Made by a program: the position numbers and the translations under genes. DNA of 64,000 nt from Stercorarius parasiticus (lineage: Eukaryota > Chordata > Aves > Charadriiformes > Stercorariidae), in the NCBI GenBank assembly GCA_013396915.1, contig VWZL01002221.1, positions 268,265 through 332,264 of the forward strand, read 5' to 3'. The notes under the pieces were generated by a model that saw only the letters and a list, made by a program, of their open reading frames with translations, was not told the DNA's origin and made no database searches. Positions 13,001 through 24,582 of the stretch are shown piece by piece; within the stretch, counting starts at the first letter, position 1; each line of letters starts with the position of its first letter.

Positions 13001-15185
13001 ATTGTAAAAGCAGAAATTATTGTTATACTTGCTATCTAGCATTATTTGTGTCAGCCAGAATAATTAGATGCTTTTGACAATGTACAGTGTTGAAACAAAT
13101 ATATAAATAAAAACTATAAAGACTTTAACCATGAAGACTGCAAGTCAATAATTCTTCACAGTGGATCAAGTAACAGTGATTTTTTAGAAAATCAAAGGTC
13201 ACATGTTGTTTGTACTTCTAAAAATCCTTAGCCCTTTTGAGGTAAAAAGTCAAATTTTATCCATGAAACCCTATGCTTAGCAAAATCTTATCTAAAACTT
13301 ACATGCAGGAAAAAGAAATGTTCATGCGGTCACAAAGAATATCAATTTGAGTGTAGACTACAGGGAGTGGGGTCAGTGCTTAAAATGATTAATTTGTCAA
13401 AATGACATAATGAAACCTATCCTCCCTTTTTTAAGTTAGGTAGTGTTGGATTTTCCTTATTCTCTGAAAATATCATGGAAAAAATAAGCTTTGAAAAAAT
13501 ATAGTAATATTAATGTAAAAATTCAAGGCTCAGAGCACGTTCAGAAAATAAATCGAGCAAATAGTATTATCTGGAAAACAGAGTATAATTATCCCAGAGA
13601 GAAAACATAAACTCTCTGTAAATATACATCTACAAATATATATATGTATGTAAAGTATATTGAAAACAAAGATGTATTATCATTATAAATGGTAAAGATA
13701 TCACGAGAACATTTAAAGAACAGGAATGAATGGTTAAAGAATCTAAAATTTCATATAATGATCAAAATAGCAATAGTTGAAAAATTTAGTGGCTGGGCCA
13801 AGGTAGTGTACCTCAAATACTAGGTATATGAATTTGTACCACCATCTTACGTAAAATCTTACTTTGAAAATATACTTTGAATGGATCTTTTCTATAGAAA
13901 TCCCATGGCAAATTCCAACACATGACAATTATTGTTAGCTATTTGCTTTTAAAATATAGGTTCGTGAATGGGATGGTTAAGCTATTTGTTCAGTTCTTTG
14001 GTAGATGGAATATAGGATGGGGGTCCTGGAATCCTCTAGACTGAAAAACTGCCTCAATGATTGCCTGAAGGATTGCCTGAAGAATGATTTTCTTTGTTAT
14101 GAAGGGTGGACGAAACAACAACGCCCTGCATTTCTGTTGCTTAATGGTTTTCATTATGACAAATGCTTTTGCCCTTCTGCTTGAAGCAGACCTCTGCTAT
14201 TTGAAGAAGGAGTGTCTTATAGACAACAATTATTTTTCATGTAATATAAAACACAGTTTATTCTCTGGTAAAATATAATCTTAGAAGAATTATAATTTCT
14301 TTATCACCACTTATAATTCCTGTGAAAAACATAGCAGACATTGCAGGAATGCTAGCACACTGAGGCCCAGCTCACATCACTGTCATAATATTGTTAACTT
14401 GTTGTACCAGAAGTTTACGAGTGCTAAGTAGTATGGTGAGAGTAAGGAGAATAATTGTGGAATTGTCTTCAACTACATAATTGTATAATGCTTTTCCCTA
14501 CAACTCCTAGTCACCTTCTGTGCACAGAGTAAACGTAAAAGACGGAACTTTATAACATAAAGTACATCCCTATCCCATGGACTAAAAGAGCAGAAGGGTG
14601 CTGTGTTATTATGAACAAACTCATAGTACAGAGTGAAAACCTCCCTAAAAATAGTTATAACTTGAATTGCAGAAGACTTTTTAAAGAAACAAACCCCACA
14701 ATTAACTCTTACTGGTCATGGAGAAACTCATTGGTGCATGACATAAAGCAAAAGTCCCTTCATTTATGATTTGTATTCACTGTTACTGTATGGTACACCT
14801 GGTATTTTGTTAAAAAAAACCAAAACTGAATCCCTGTCTTCTAGACCTAGACAATGGTCTTTGTGCACCAATATTAACAACTATAATTATATTGGTGCTT
14901 CAGAGGTGAATAGTCATTTGGGACAGTTCATAAGGCACCTTCTCTTTGTTCCTTTGTGCATTTTTCCTTTCCAAAGGACAGCAAGGCCCCTTTGAACTTC
15001 TTTATATTGGGATAATTAAGGTCAGTCCAAAGGCACACAGTAAAAACAAATTACCAGCATTATTCTATATGACTCTTGTAGAAAGGAGAGTCATAACACA
15101 AGTTCAGCCTAATCTATTTGTGTAAATTTATGAAAGAACATTTGATTTTCTAGAAAAGGTTTCTCGCTTGAAGACAGACAAGGTT
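7061..15185. other. AT-rich stretch, no supported gene
   Basis: The longest open frame is 126 codons (minus, 10770-10390), with no recognised domain and no splice support. A poly-A run is present at 12348-12361. A 12-bp unit, gattgcctgaag, is repeated exactly twice at 14059-14082. No repeat family was recognised. Confidence 0.55.
14059..14082. repeat. 12-bp tandem duplication
   Basis: The unit gattgcctgaag occurs twice head to tail. A third, degenerate version precedes it ('ctcaatgattgcctgaag'). Confidence 0.85.
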
Positions 15186-15189
15186 AGTT

Positions 15190-15315
15190 CAACCTGGTCT
15201 AGTAGTCTTGAGTATCCTGGTCTAGTGGGAAGTGTCCTTGCCCATGGCAGGGGGGTTGGAACTAGGTCATCTTTAAGGTCCCTTCCAACTCTAACCATTC
15301 TGTTTCTATGGTACT
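15190..15315 (+). mobile_element. CR1 LINE 3' tail fragment
   Basis: This short CR1 3' end contains 'ccatggcaggggggttgg', then 'ggtcccttccaactcta' and an 'attctgtttctatgg' tail, all typical of avian CR1 3' UTRs. It is 5' truncated. The 11-mer cctggtctagt appears twice, at 15193 and 15216, a small internal duplication near the truncated edge. No coding remains. Confidence 0.9.
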
Positions 15316-18300
15316 ATGAGTAATTCCCAGATCTTCCACTTGGTTGAGTGGAGAATTATTTTGTCCCCTAGGTATCAGTTTCTTCATCTGTAGAAAAAAG
15401 GTAATTATATTTACTGCCTTCTTATTTTTCTGAATATTCTGACTGAAAACTGTTGTCATTCTTAAATACTACAAGAACGCAATAGCTAGACAGAAACTAA
15501 ACAGGCTGATTTATGAATCAATTGACTTCTTATATGTGAGTAGCACTTTTGGAAGTGACTGCCTAATTAGTATGCCTCCTACAATATCTTTTTCTCAAGA
15601 ACAGAAAAGAAGTCAAAACGCATGCTTGCAGTGAAACTAAAACATACCTGTTTCAGCTGCTTTCTTGCGTCTGATGTGAGATGTCAGTTACAACATGTTG
15701 GATTTACACATACTTTCAATTTTTTTTCAGTCACCAATACTGTGTTCATCCAGTAGAAGTTAGTTGAGCTAGTATTAATTTTGCAACATACAACTCCTGT
15801 TACTGAAGAATGAAAGAGGGTGAGAATGTTGAGTTTGTGAGGCACAGCATTTACTCACACAGGACTGATACTGGACCCTGAAACATGTTTCTTTCTTTAA
15901 ACATTGGATTTAGCCAACAGCTTCATGAGACATTATGAGGAAAAAAAAATCTATCTGGATAATTCTTTAGTAAAGCAGCTAAAATAACTATTAGTAGGAT
16001 CTTATTAGCCTTTTCCAGTAACATTTTAAATTTTTGTGTCATATTCTGCTTAAGCATGAAACCTGCTTGAATTAGGTGTTTAAAACATCTAAAAGAATCT
16101 AAATCCAAGGGTTGTTTTTTTTTCTTTCTTTTTCCTTTCGTTGCCTTCCCCAACTTGACTTCCTCTCTGGTACCAACTAAAGGTTTACCTGGAACAGTGC
16201 TTGTGTAGGCCTTCATCCCCAAAGCATCTGCAAAGCACTGATGAGTCAGAGAATCACAGCAAATACTTCTGCTGAAGTCTACTGACAATGATATTTCCAG
16301 GTTACCTATCTGATGAGAAGACTTCAAGAAATATTGAAGGTCGATACTTTGTTATTCCACATAAGTTTAAGAACTATTGGACCATGAGGACCACTCATGG
16401 TGAGAATCACAGTTAGGAAGCTGTGATGTGAAACAGTATGTACATAAATGAAGTTGAAATTGGAGGGATCCTAAGGTGCTCAAAAAACCAGACACTGAAA
16501 TCAGTGTAAATACTTGATGTAGAGAAAATGTCTAAGTAAATGCAGGAAATGAAGAAAATAAGGCTTAATTTCATTTCTTCAAGTTAATTAAGCTTAAGTA
16601 TCCTTCTTGCTAGAAAAGCACAGATAAAAAGATTTTTCTCAGTTAGTATAGACAGATTCTAACGCTCTTCCATGGGCTATGAATCCACCTCTCAAAACTG
16701 TTGTTTTTCTTGAAGGACACATAGCACATTGTGACAAAACTGTTTCAGGTCTTAGCACAGGCACGTTTGAATGATTCCAGATAACTAGGGTTGCTGAAAC
16801 ATGTTCCAAATTAGTTTGAGAAGGATTGTACCTTAATTTATTTTCCTTTGTATCCAAGTGCGAATATAATTTTTTTCAGTTGTTTCTTATCTTTACATAA
16901 ATACAATAAAAGCTGTTTTTACTTGTTGCTACAAGAAGAGGCCTAATTCTCTCTCAACTTTCCTAACATTTTGCACAAAAGCCAACTGAATAGAGAATGC
17001 TCCTAGCACTTCTAATTATAGGCTAATTTGAATGTCATTGAAGGGAAAAGGAATGTCCAAATAGTAAATGACAAAACAGAACAAGAAAGGTAGACAACTG
17101 ACCTTGATTACAACCTAGAGTTGTCACTAAACATTACACAAATCCTTAGGAACTGTTGTTTCATAAATTATTTGTGACATTTACAATAAATATTGAATTA
17201 GGTGTCCTGTGGTGTACTTAAAGCAAAATGAAAGTGTCTTTAAAGTAATAAGATAAGATGGTATTTATTATGGCCCTAATAAACCCTCATGTAGCTTAAA
17301 TATGATACTTTAACTCTATAAATTCCCATAGGCTCATGTATTTGTGCAGACTTTTATTCACTTCACTAGGGTTTTGTTTGCTCTTTGAGACTGCCTTGTA
17401 AACTTTGGGTCTTCAGAAGTTTCTCTTGAGTCTTACCTGTCCTCAGATGTTTATAGCTTCACTCATGCTATTAATTTAATCAGGGTTTCTTTGTTGTTGT
17501 TCAATACCTGTTAGAAAATCAGTCAAAATTGGTGAAGTGCTTTTTCTTTGGCTCCAGAAATAAAGTCATAGTTAACATATTGCTACCATGTTGACCTGAA
17601 TTATGACAACGCATGTTTTTTCTGATGTTGTTCCATCTGGGAGAAGAAATTGACAATGGAAGCTTGATATGTATGGTAGGATGTGTACTCAGATTCTAAG
17701 AATATAGTTGTTTCCTTGGAAACAAGATAAATTTTTTCTCTCCCTGGTTGTAGCTCTAAACTTCTTCCTTCTACAGTTCTGACCTGAAAGGTTTCCCTTT
17801 AGGTTTTCTCATAAAGTACAATTAAAAATTAAGAATATTTTTTAACTGTCAATTTACGAGTCGAGGTTTTCTAACAGTACAGTAGGAATAAACCGTACAA
17901 CAACAAAAAAAGTCCTGCTCACCCTTAAGGTGCAGGTTGTTGTGGGAGGGAATATATGACAGGATTTCAGTGTAATAAAAATCTGGCTATTACTTCCAAA
18001 ACTAGAAAATCCTAATCAGTTTGTTCAACACAGGGTTAGTTTCATCTAAGTTTTAAAAGTAACATTATTACAGGGGCAGTCCAAGATTCCTAAAATAATT
18101 GCTTATTTTCCTAAATTAACCGCTTTATTTCCCATATTAAGAAGCAGGTCCCTCTGAAGACATCAGAGTTATCCAAAGTGGTTACACAGGTATCTTCTTT
18201 CCTTCCAAAAATGTCTCAAAAGAACATGTTTAAATATCATACCTTGTTTACAGAACCTCAACTTTTTTGGAATTGCGTGTTACCCTCTTTCAGAGCTTGT

Positions 18301-19887
18301 TTAAAATCTCATGACTGTTGCTTTTGTGTATATCTAGATAACAGTCTTTCAGAATGCCCTATAGACTCAGCTAGGGATTAATTGGTACGTGCACTGAAAT
18401 TTCTTAATGTTATGGTGTGCCTGGAACTCAAGTCTTCTGTTTCCAAGGTAAATTCTCTAATCACTGGGCTGTTATGCAAAGATTAAGCATGATAAGCAGT
18501 AGTGTTAGGGTGGTTGTCTGCGGTATAACTGGCTACAAGAGAATTCTCTTCTTCTGAGATCAGGCTGCCAACCTTGCCTGAACACCTGTAGCTTGAGGAA
18601 TCATGAAGTCTCTTACAAGTTACTTCATAAATCTAGACACTATCCGTGTTAGGCTATGTTGGAAAGTAGTAGCTCAAGATGACTATTTGGGATGTGTGTG
18701 GTTTTAGGAATTATTTGAACATAAAAGGAGCATATCCCAAATAAAATTCATAACATTGCACAATGGTGACCTGAGACAGGTGACTTTTACATTTTGCCAG
18801 GTGACGTTTTCAAGCCCTGTACAACAGTTTTTGCATGAATGAGTTTGGGGTGGGGTCAGTTTTTCCACAGGATCAGCATTTATTGACTTAATTTTATACA
18901 GTATTGGCAATTTTTGTCATCTCATACACTAAATGTATCACCTATTCAGAGTGTTACTCAGCAATTCAACATTTCTTAATTATACACAAGGTAATTCCTA
19001 TAAATCTCATTATGATTAGTTTCCCCTCTCCTCTAGTGAGTGCAAACTTCATCTTTTTCAAGAAAAATCCCTAATGCTATGGTAAATGTGGGGCTTGGAC
19101 ACCCAATAATGTTTGCCTCTACAGGTCTACAGTCAGTTTGACCAAGAGAAACAAGACAAATTCTCTTCCTCTGTGTCTTTGCTACGTTCTGTTCAACTGA
19201 CTAATAATAAGCTTCTATATGCATGCACAAGAACTGTACAAGTCTTGTTAAAAATCTCTTTTGGAAGAATATATTTCATAGAATTTTCATAGATGGACAA
19301 TTCTGATAAATTATTAAAACTCCAATTTCTAATCTCTTCTTCGTTGTGGTTATTCAATTCTACTGGGGTTTGTTGACCTTACATTCTTTTAAAGTTCTTC
19401 TAATCTTTGGTACAGTTTATCTCTACTAGAAGGCTTCAGGTTGGGCAAAGTTTCCCACATTTCTTGCCTGTTTTGTGGGAAAACCTTTGGTTTAAATCAG
19501 CCTTTCATCTCTTTGACATCTTTCACTGTGAGAGAATAAGAGTTTCACAAAATAGCTCTGTAAAATGAACATTTTGTAGCTGCTGGTCCAACAAAGATAT
19601 ACGTGATCGTATCCAGCTTTTGGGCCTTCATGGGAAACCTCTAGCTTTGTTCCAGTAGCACCTATAAAGTAATCAGATTTTGTGTTGCACTTTATTTTTT
19701 AATGATTTTTGTCAGACTATGAATTTTCTGCTGTCTTTCCAAACTTTCTCCCATCATCTTTCAATGACAACACAAACTCAGAGTTTCTCAATTGGAACCT
19801 GTGTCTAAAACATGGGCTTACTCTTACTACCAAAATTTTGAGTGCAAAAAGCCCATTTGGGCAATTTTGTGTTTGTGTAGTCTCATT

Positions 19888-19932
19888 TTAAAAAAAAGGC
19901 AAAACAAAAAACAAAACAAAAAAACCCCCAAA
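19888..19932. repeat. A-rich (CAAAA)-type low-complexity tract
   Basis: A run of A with regularly spaced C, including repeated 'caaaa' units, ending in a C run. It could be a worn retroelement tail, but no element body was recognised upstream. Confidence 0.75.
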
Positions 19933-22900
19933 GTTGCCAGAATCCTGTTTTCTTGGTCACAAAATTCAGACAGTTGAGACTTTATGGTAACTTTACATCT
20001 CTTTCAGTGAGCATCTTGAACCTAGAGCATTATTCATTCTTCTCCCATATACTACTGTTTTCTGCTTTCTTAAGTTTCCTTGAGGTTGTCTCCCATCTCC
20101 ATCTTCCTTCACTAAATGTCTTCTTTTTAAAATAAAGGTGACACAGCTTCTTTGTTCACCTTTACCTCCGAAGACTAGGAGGGATCTCTGTCACTATGAG
20201 ATTGTAATTTCTTTCTTTCTGAATTCAGTGGAAGTCAATTTTCAAGACTGTAGCAGTAGACCTAGCTGTAAAGTTGCTTTCACTATGAGCGCCCCTCTCC
20301 AGCACATTGCACAGATGGTATGTGAGTATGCAAATCTAAAGAAAAAAAGGTGGTTCATACAGTTGCCAGGATCATGGCATCATGGCATGAGTTGGGTTTG
20401 TTTTACTAAGTGCTGTACATTGCAAAGTGATTGTGCAGCAAACATAGCAAGTGTGGTGTTGGCCAGTGGCAAATTTTGGATGCCAGCTGCATCATTAAAG
20501 CAAATCAGAAATACTGAGATATTTTCTGTGTAATCAAACAGGCAGAAATGTTCAGGTATTGCATTATTCACTGCTGACTTGAACTGTTTGAGCATAATTG
20601 AAATGGTCTATTTTTCCACTGCTGTTCTGCAGCTGCCTGGTCTCAAAGATATGTTTTAAATTGCTTGACAGAAAGAATTGTTTGACAGGATGGACTGTAT
20701 TATTTTGAATTTTAACTCTGAAGAGATGGAAATTCACTGGGCCAGAAATAGCTAGCAGGTTCTTCAACAAATGAGTAGCAGTACAGATGTCCCCTACATC
20801 TTCACACAAAATCAGAACTTGTTCCCATTTTATCAGTTGCAAAAATTATGAGTGATCCAGAAAAAGAATGAAAAAAAGAGTCCTCTCTTGAGTAAGCGAA
20901 ATAAGTAAACATCAGAATGCCAGATCAATTGCCACTTATGTAAATTTTGATATTTATAATCTAGGCTAGACCTTATTGAAACAAAGAGACTTTGACCTCC
21001 ATTCATCATTGAACAGACACGAATTTACTGCTGGATTTCAGACATTGGCAGGAGGGTGAAAACCCCTCTCCTGGAGAATGGACAAGCTGTATTCAGCAGC
21101 CAAATGCCAGAGCTCTATACCCACTGGCATGTGGGAAACAAATGCTTATCATCTGAAGCCCCACACCATGAACCTTTCCCCCACCTCACCAGAGTGGACA
21201 GAGGACCAATTGCAGGACCATGTCTCATGGGACATTCTTTTTTTTTTTTTGCACTTACAAGCACTATAAATTGCTGAAGAACGAAGAATAAACCAAAACT
21301 GCTAAATACTGTAAATTCTGTAGGGCAATGGACCTTCCACTGTGCACTGCTGAAGACTGTTTGGGAGTGTGTGTATGAGGAAAAATACATACATATGTGA
21401 AAGCTTCAGAAGAAGTAGAGGAAATCAGTTGTAAAGTGTAGATTTTGTCTTTAAAAGACAAGACTATAAGTAGGAAAATGGTTTTAATCCTCTTCTGCTT
21501 AAAAAAACAGTTGTACAAAGTCGCTGTTAAAACTATGGTCCCATCAATAAATTTATTTTTGGAGCTGATGATCTACAAAGCCACCATATTTTGTTTAGCA
21601 ACTGTATCAAATGGGATAATTGAGAACTACGGATCATTACAAATACTTTCTCATATATTATGTTTAAAGGCTCTAGCCTTTAAACAAATATAATCATTTT
21701 GCTATTACTTGTGTATAAGCTTTTACATGTTCTTTTTCAAATAGCTGCCTTAAAATATCCATGTGTCAGAACAGTGTGAAACAGTGATAGTGCTCTTGAG
21801 TCTCTTATTTGTCTGTTTTGTTCTGCTATCCCCACTTGTAATTAAGAAAGGGGACAAAACAGGTTTTTTTCTACTTAAATATACTCTTAATACCATCAGA
21901 CCCTTCAAAAATATAATGGTTTTATCTGTAATGTTTCAATCTAGAAAGGTATGAGAATGCATTATTCTGGATACTATTAAAACACCAAAGCAGAAGAGAA
22001 TGAGAGATATGAGTGTCAACAGTCCTCATAAATTTGAGATTTTTATTATACTTATTCTCCACTTCCTCAGGTTGGGAGATGAGAGATGTCTTCAGATGAG
22101 CCAGAGCTAGAGTAAAATTTAAGCACCACAGAAATGAAGGAAATTTGGGAGGGTATGCCCTCCCATTTGTCCTGGTATAGTGGCTCAATCTGAAACCTTA
22201 CAACTAGATTTCTTTTAACTGAAGGAACTCAGCTTGGTATTTGAAAATCCAAGCAGTGGTCCAGTTCTTTTTCTTCTCAACACAAATAATGCTACAAAAA
22301 TTGGGACATGCCTCAAATTTTGTTAATGGTGCATGAGAACAAGTGAAATATTCTATGTGCTTCTCCAGTTACACTAACTCCTCACTAATGGCAACAAGGG
22401 AGAAAGGGGTTAAAAACAGAAGCAGAAAAGGTCTCTGCCTTTCCATTCGCTTAGTAAACTGACTGAAGAAAGTCACATGAGATGAAGGTATAGTGGAAAA
22501 CTTTTTTCTCTGAGTTTTTTAAACCTTGCATTTGTTTTTCTTTCTATGTAAATTATCGGTAATATTGACATAATTCTCAAGAGAAAGAGCTAGATATGTC
22601 TTTTGCTTTATATCACCAGTATGAAGGAATGCTCTGGAAGTTCACAATTCTTGGAAATGCAAAATGAAGACTCAGGCCCATTTTCCAGTAATTTGTATAA
22701 AACTCCTATTTTCATTTTAAAAGTTTTCAGATGGATTATCTGTGATCTTTCTCACATGCCATTTCAGATGTAACAGAGATACTAGCTTCCCAAAGAAAAA
22801 CTGCCTATAGCATTTTCCAGATTTACATTTCTTATTTTGAATTTTCATAGCTAATGTAGTCGTTCTGCACAATATAATTCTAAGATCTGGTATGTGTATA

Positions 22901-22939
22901 TTGTGTGTGTATATATATATATATATAAATATATAAATA
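22901..22939. repeat. TG/TA dinucleotide microsatellite at a gap edge
   Basis: A (TG)n run leads into a (TA)n run and then an 'ataaatata' imperfect repeat, running straight into the N gap. The repeat is the likely cause of the gap. Confidence 0.9.
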
Positions 22940-22973
22940 NNNNNNNNNNNNNNNNNNNNNNNNNNNNNNNNNN
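22940..22973. other. Assembly gap (N run, 34 bases)
   Basis: A continuous run of N next to a TA microsatellite. Confidence 0.99.
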
Positions 22974-23269
22974 ACACATTTAGCAGTTATTCCATTCTTA
23001 TATACCTACAGGGACTAAGTAGTGTTTAGAGCATTTCCTGAATGAAGAAACCAACTTGGTATATCAACAAAACAGTCTGTTAATTCTCCTGTCGTTTAAA
23101 TCTTTCTTAATTAAATTCTTTTATTTGACATATGTTTCTTTTAATATGTCTATATTCAAAGAACAGTTATTGACTCTGTACTGGTTATTTGATTTTCATG
23201 CTTCTTATTGTCAGTGTTTTAAGAACATTAAACACACTGTGTACAGAGATCTTTTATTTGTCTTGGAAT

Positions 23270-24089
23270 TGTTGCATCTGCTATGAGATAAATCACACTC
23301 AGGTTGCCTGCACTTATCTCCCCAAGACCTCCAGTGCTCTATTTAAGTCTCGTTTCTTATTTCCCTGGCCCAGAAATCTTCTTCCCTGTCCTAGAAATCA
23401 CTTCTCCCCCCACATCTCACTCTGAAGAGAGAAGTGAGAGAGATAAAGAGATTTATGAGTTGAAAAGAAACTAAACTACTTTATTAAAATATTAATAATA
23501 AACTAAAAATAAAATAATGAAATAGACACAATATATACAAAACTGTATCAAGCTCCCCAGATGATGTCACGGACAGGTACTGGGGACATCCCAGACTGGA
23601 CTCAGAGACTGATGGGAATTGGATTCCAGATTTGGAGTCAGGAACACACGGATTGAGATCAAAGGCAGATGAACAGACAGGTTCCTCCTCGGATGCTCGA
23701 CACTGAGAAAGAGGGCTGACCTCTAATTCCTCATCTCTTATACTGAGCATGAGGCAGATGGGATGGAATACCCGGTTGGTTTGTTTTGGGTCACCTGTGC
23801 TGTCCGCTCCTCCCTGCAGGTGGGACGCCTCTATGCTTTTCTGCTTCTGACCCTCCAGCAGGACAAATAACAAAATTAGCTGACCTTGGGTGTTATAGCA
23901 ATAAGTGTAAGCAAGAGTTTCTCTGTGTACTATTCCTTGTCTTTAACTATAAGTATAGGTCTTATCACTCTAAGAACAAACAGTTTTCTGCACAATATGC
24001 TGTTCATTTCAGAGAGTTAGAATATGCCTAGCTAAGTAAGTAAAATTACTGAATGGAAAGTTGGTTCTGTTTTACCTCAAACCAGGACA
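23270..24089 (-). mobile_element. ERV LTR, near complete, minus strand
   Basis: On the minus strand it begins TGTCCTGGTTTGAGGTA (24089-24073), a classic avian LTR 5' terminus starting with TG. A TATA-like 'agtataagagatg' occurs at about 23749-23737, next to the block resembling 'actgagcatgaggcag' that flanks the promoter in related LTRs. AATAAA lies at 23485-23480. The left (3') boundary is uncertain: candidate TG starts on the plus strand are 23270 and 23284. A possible weak target duplication is ggaat (23265-23269) against ggact (24090-24094). There are no internal retroviral sequences on either side, so it is probably a solo LTR. Open frames here, such as the 129-codon minus frame, are not genes. 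Confidence 0.8.
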
Positions 24090-24353
24090 GGACTGCAATA
24101 GTTATTGGCTGTTTATGCCATAAAAGAGTTTTTCTGTGATAGCAAAAGTATTCCTAATGCCTTTTTCCAACAGAATCAATGTTTCTCGTCTAGCCCCATA
24201 TTCTGTCATACAGTGGTAAAATAGAGTTACACATAATATGGTGGAAAAAAATCCTAATGCCTTCTTTTTCTCAAACAGCCAATTGAAAAGGTAGAAGCAG
24301 AATAAAAAAAATCTATTTGTAGTGAGCAGAAGATCAGCCTCCTGACTGATGCT

Positions 24354-24582
24354 AATACCTTTTTTTACAGCTGTCTTTGTCTTCTGACTTGCCCCCTGTA
24401 TTTGATTTCTGTGGTGTGACAGTAATGATTCTCTTGGTTCGAATAGCTTTGTTGTTCAATTTGGCCATACCCAACAGAGATCTAGGTATCCAAAATAAGG
24501 ACCTATTTTTTATAGGAGGAGGTGACCATATGGAAATATGTATATGCAATCTCAAACAAGCCCCAGTATGCCACTGGGCCAC
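24354..24582 (-). other. Weak exon-like open segment
   Basis: On minus, an open frame with ATG at about 24468 reads MAKLNNKAIRTKRIITV, is Lys/Ser-rich afterwards, and meets a GT (AAAAAAAG|GTATTA) near 24355. On plus, the same site looks like an acceptor ('cctttttttacag') followed by a 135-codon open frame. Only one strand, if either, could be real. No family is recognised. It may be chance. Confidence 0.15.

Larger units (their letters stand above)
15316..23269. other. AT-rich stretch, no supported gene
   Basis: Open frames of 131-134 codons (plus 20138-20533; minus 16327-15923) have no recognisable domain and sit in the tail expected by chance. A (CAAAA)-type tract lies at 19888-19932. A TG/TA microsatellite abuts a gap at 22.9 kb. 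Nothing else is supported. Confidence 0.5.

Noticed and set aside
15923..16327. 134-codon minus frame with a Lys-rich middle
   Set aside because: No domain, no splice or promoter support, and the length is within the chance tail for 64 kb of AT-rich DNA.
20138..20533. 131-codon plus frame
   Set aside because: No recognisable motif, and the composition does not look like a protein.
23484..23873. 129-codon minus frame inside the LTR
   Set aside because: It lies across the LTR control regions; no retroviral gene is present.
24430..24450. GGTTCGAAT, similar to a tRNA B box
   Set aside because: No A box, no cloverleaf and no acceptor stem around it.
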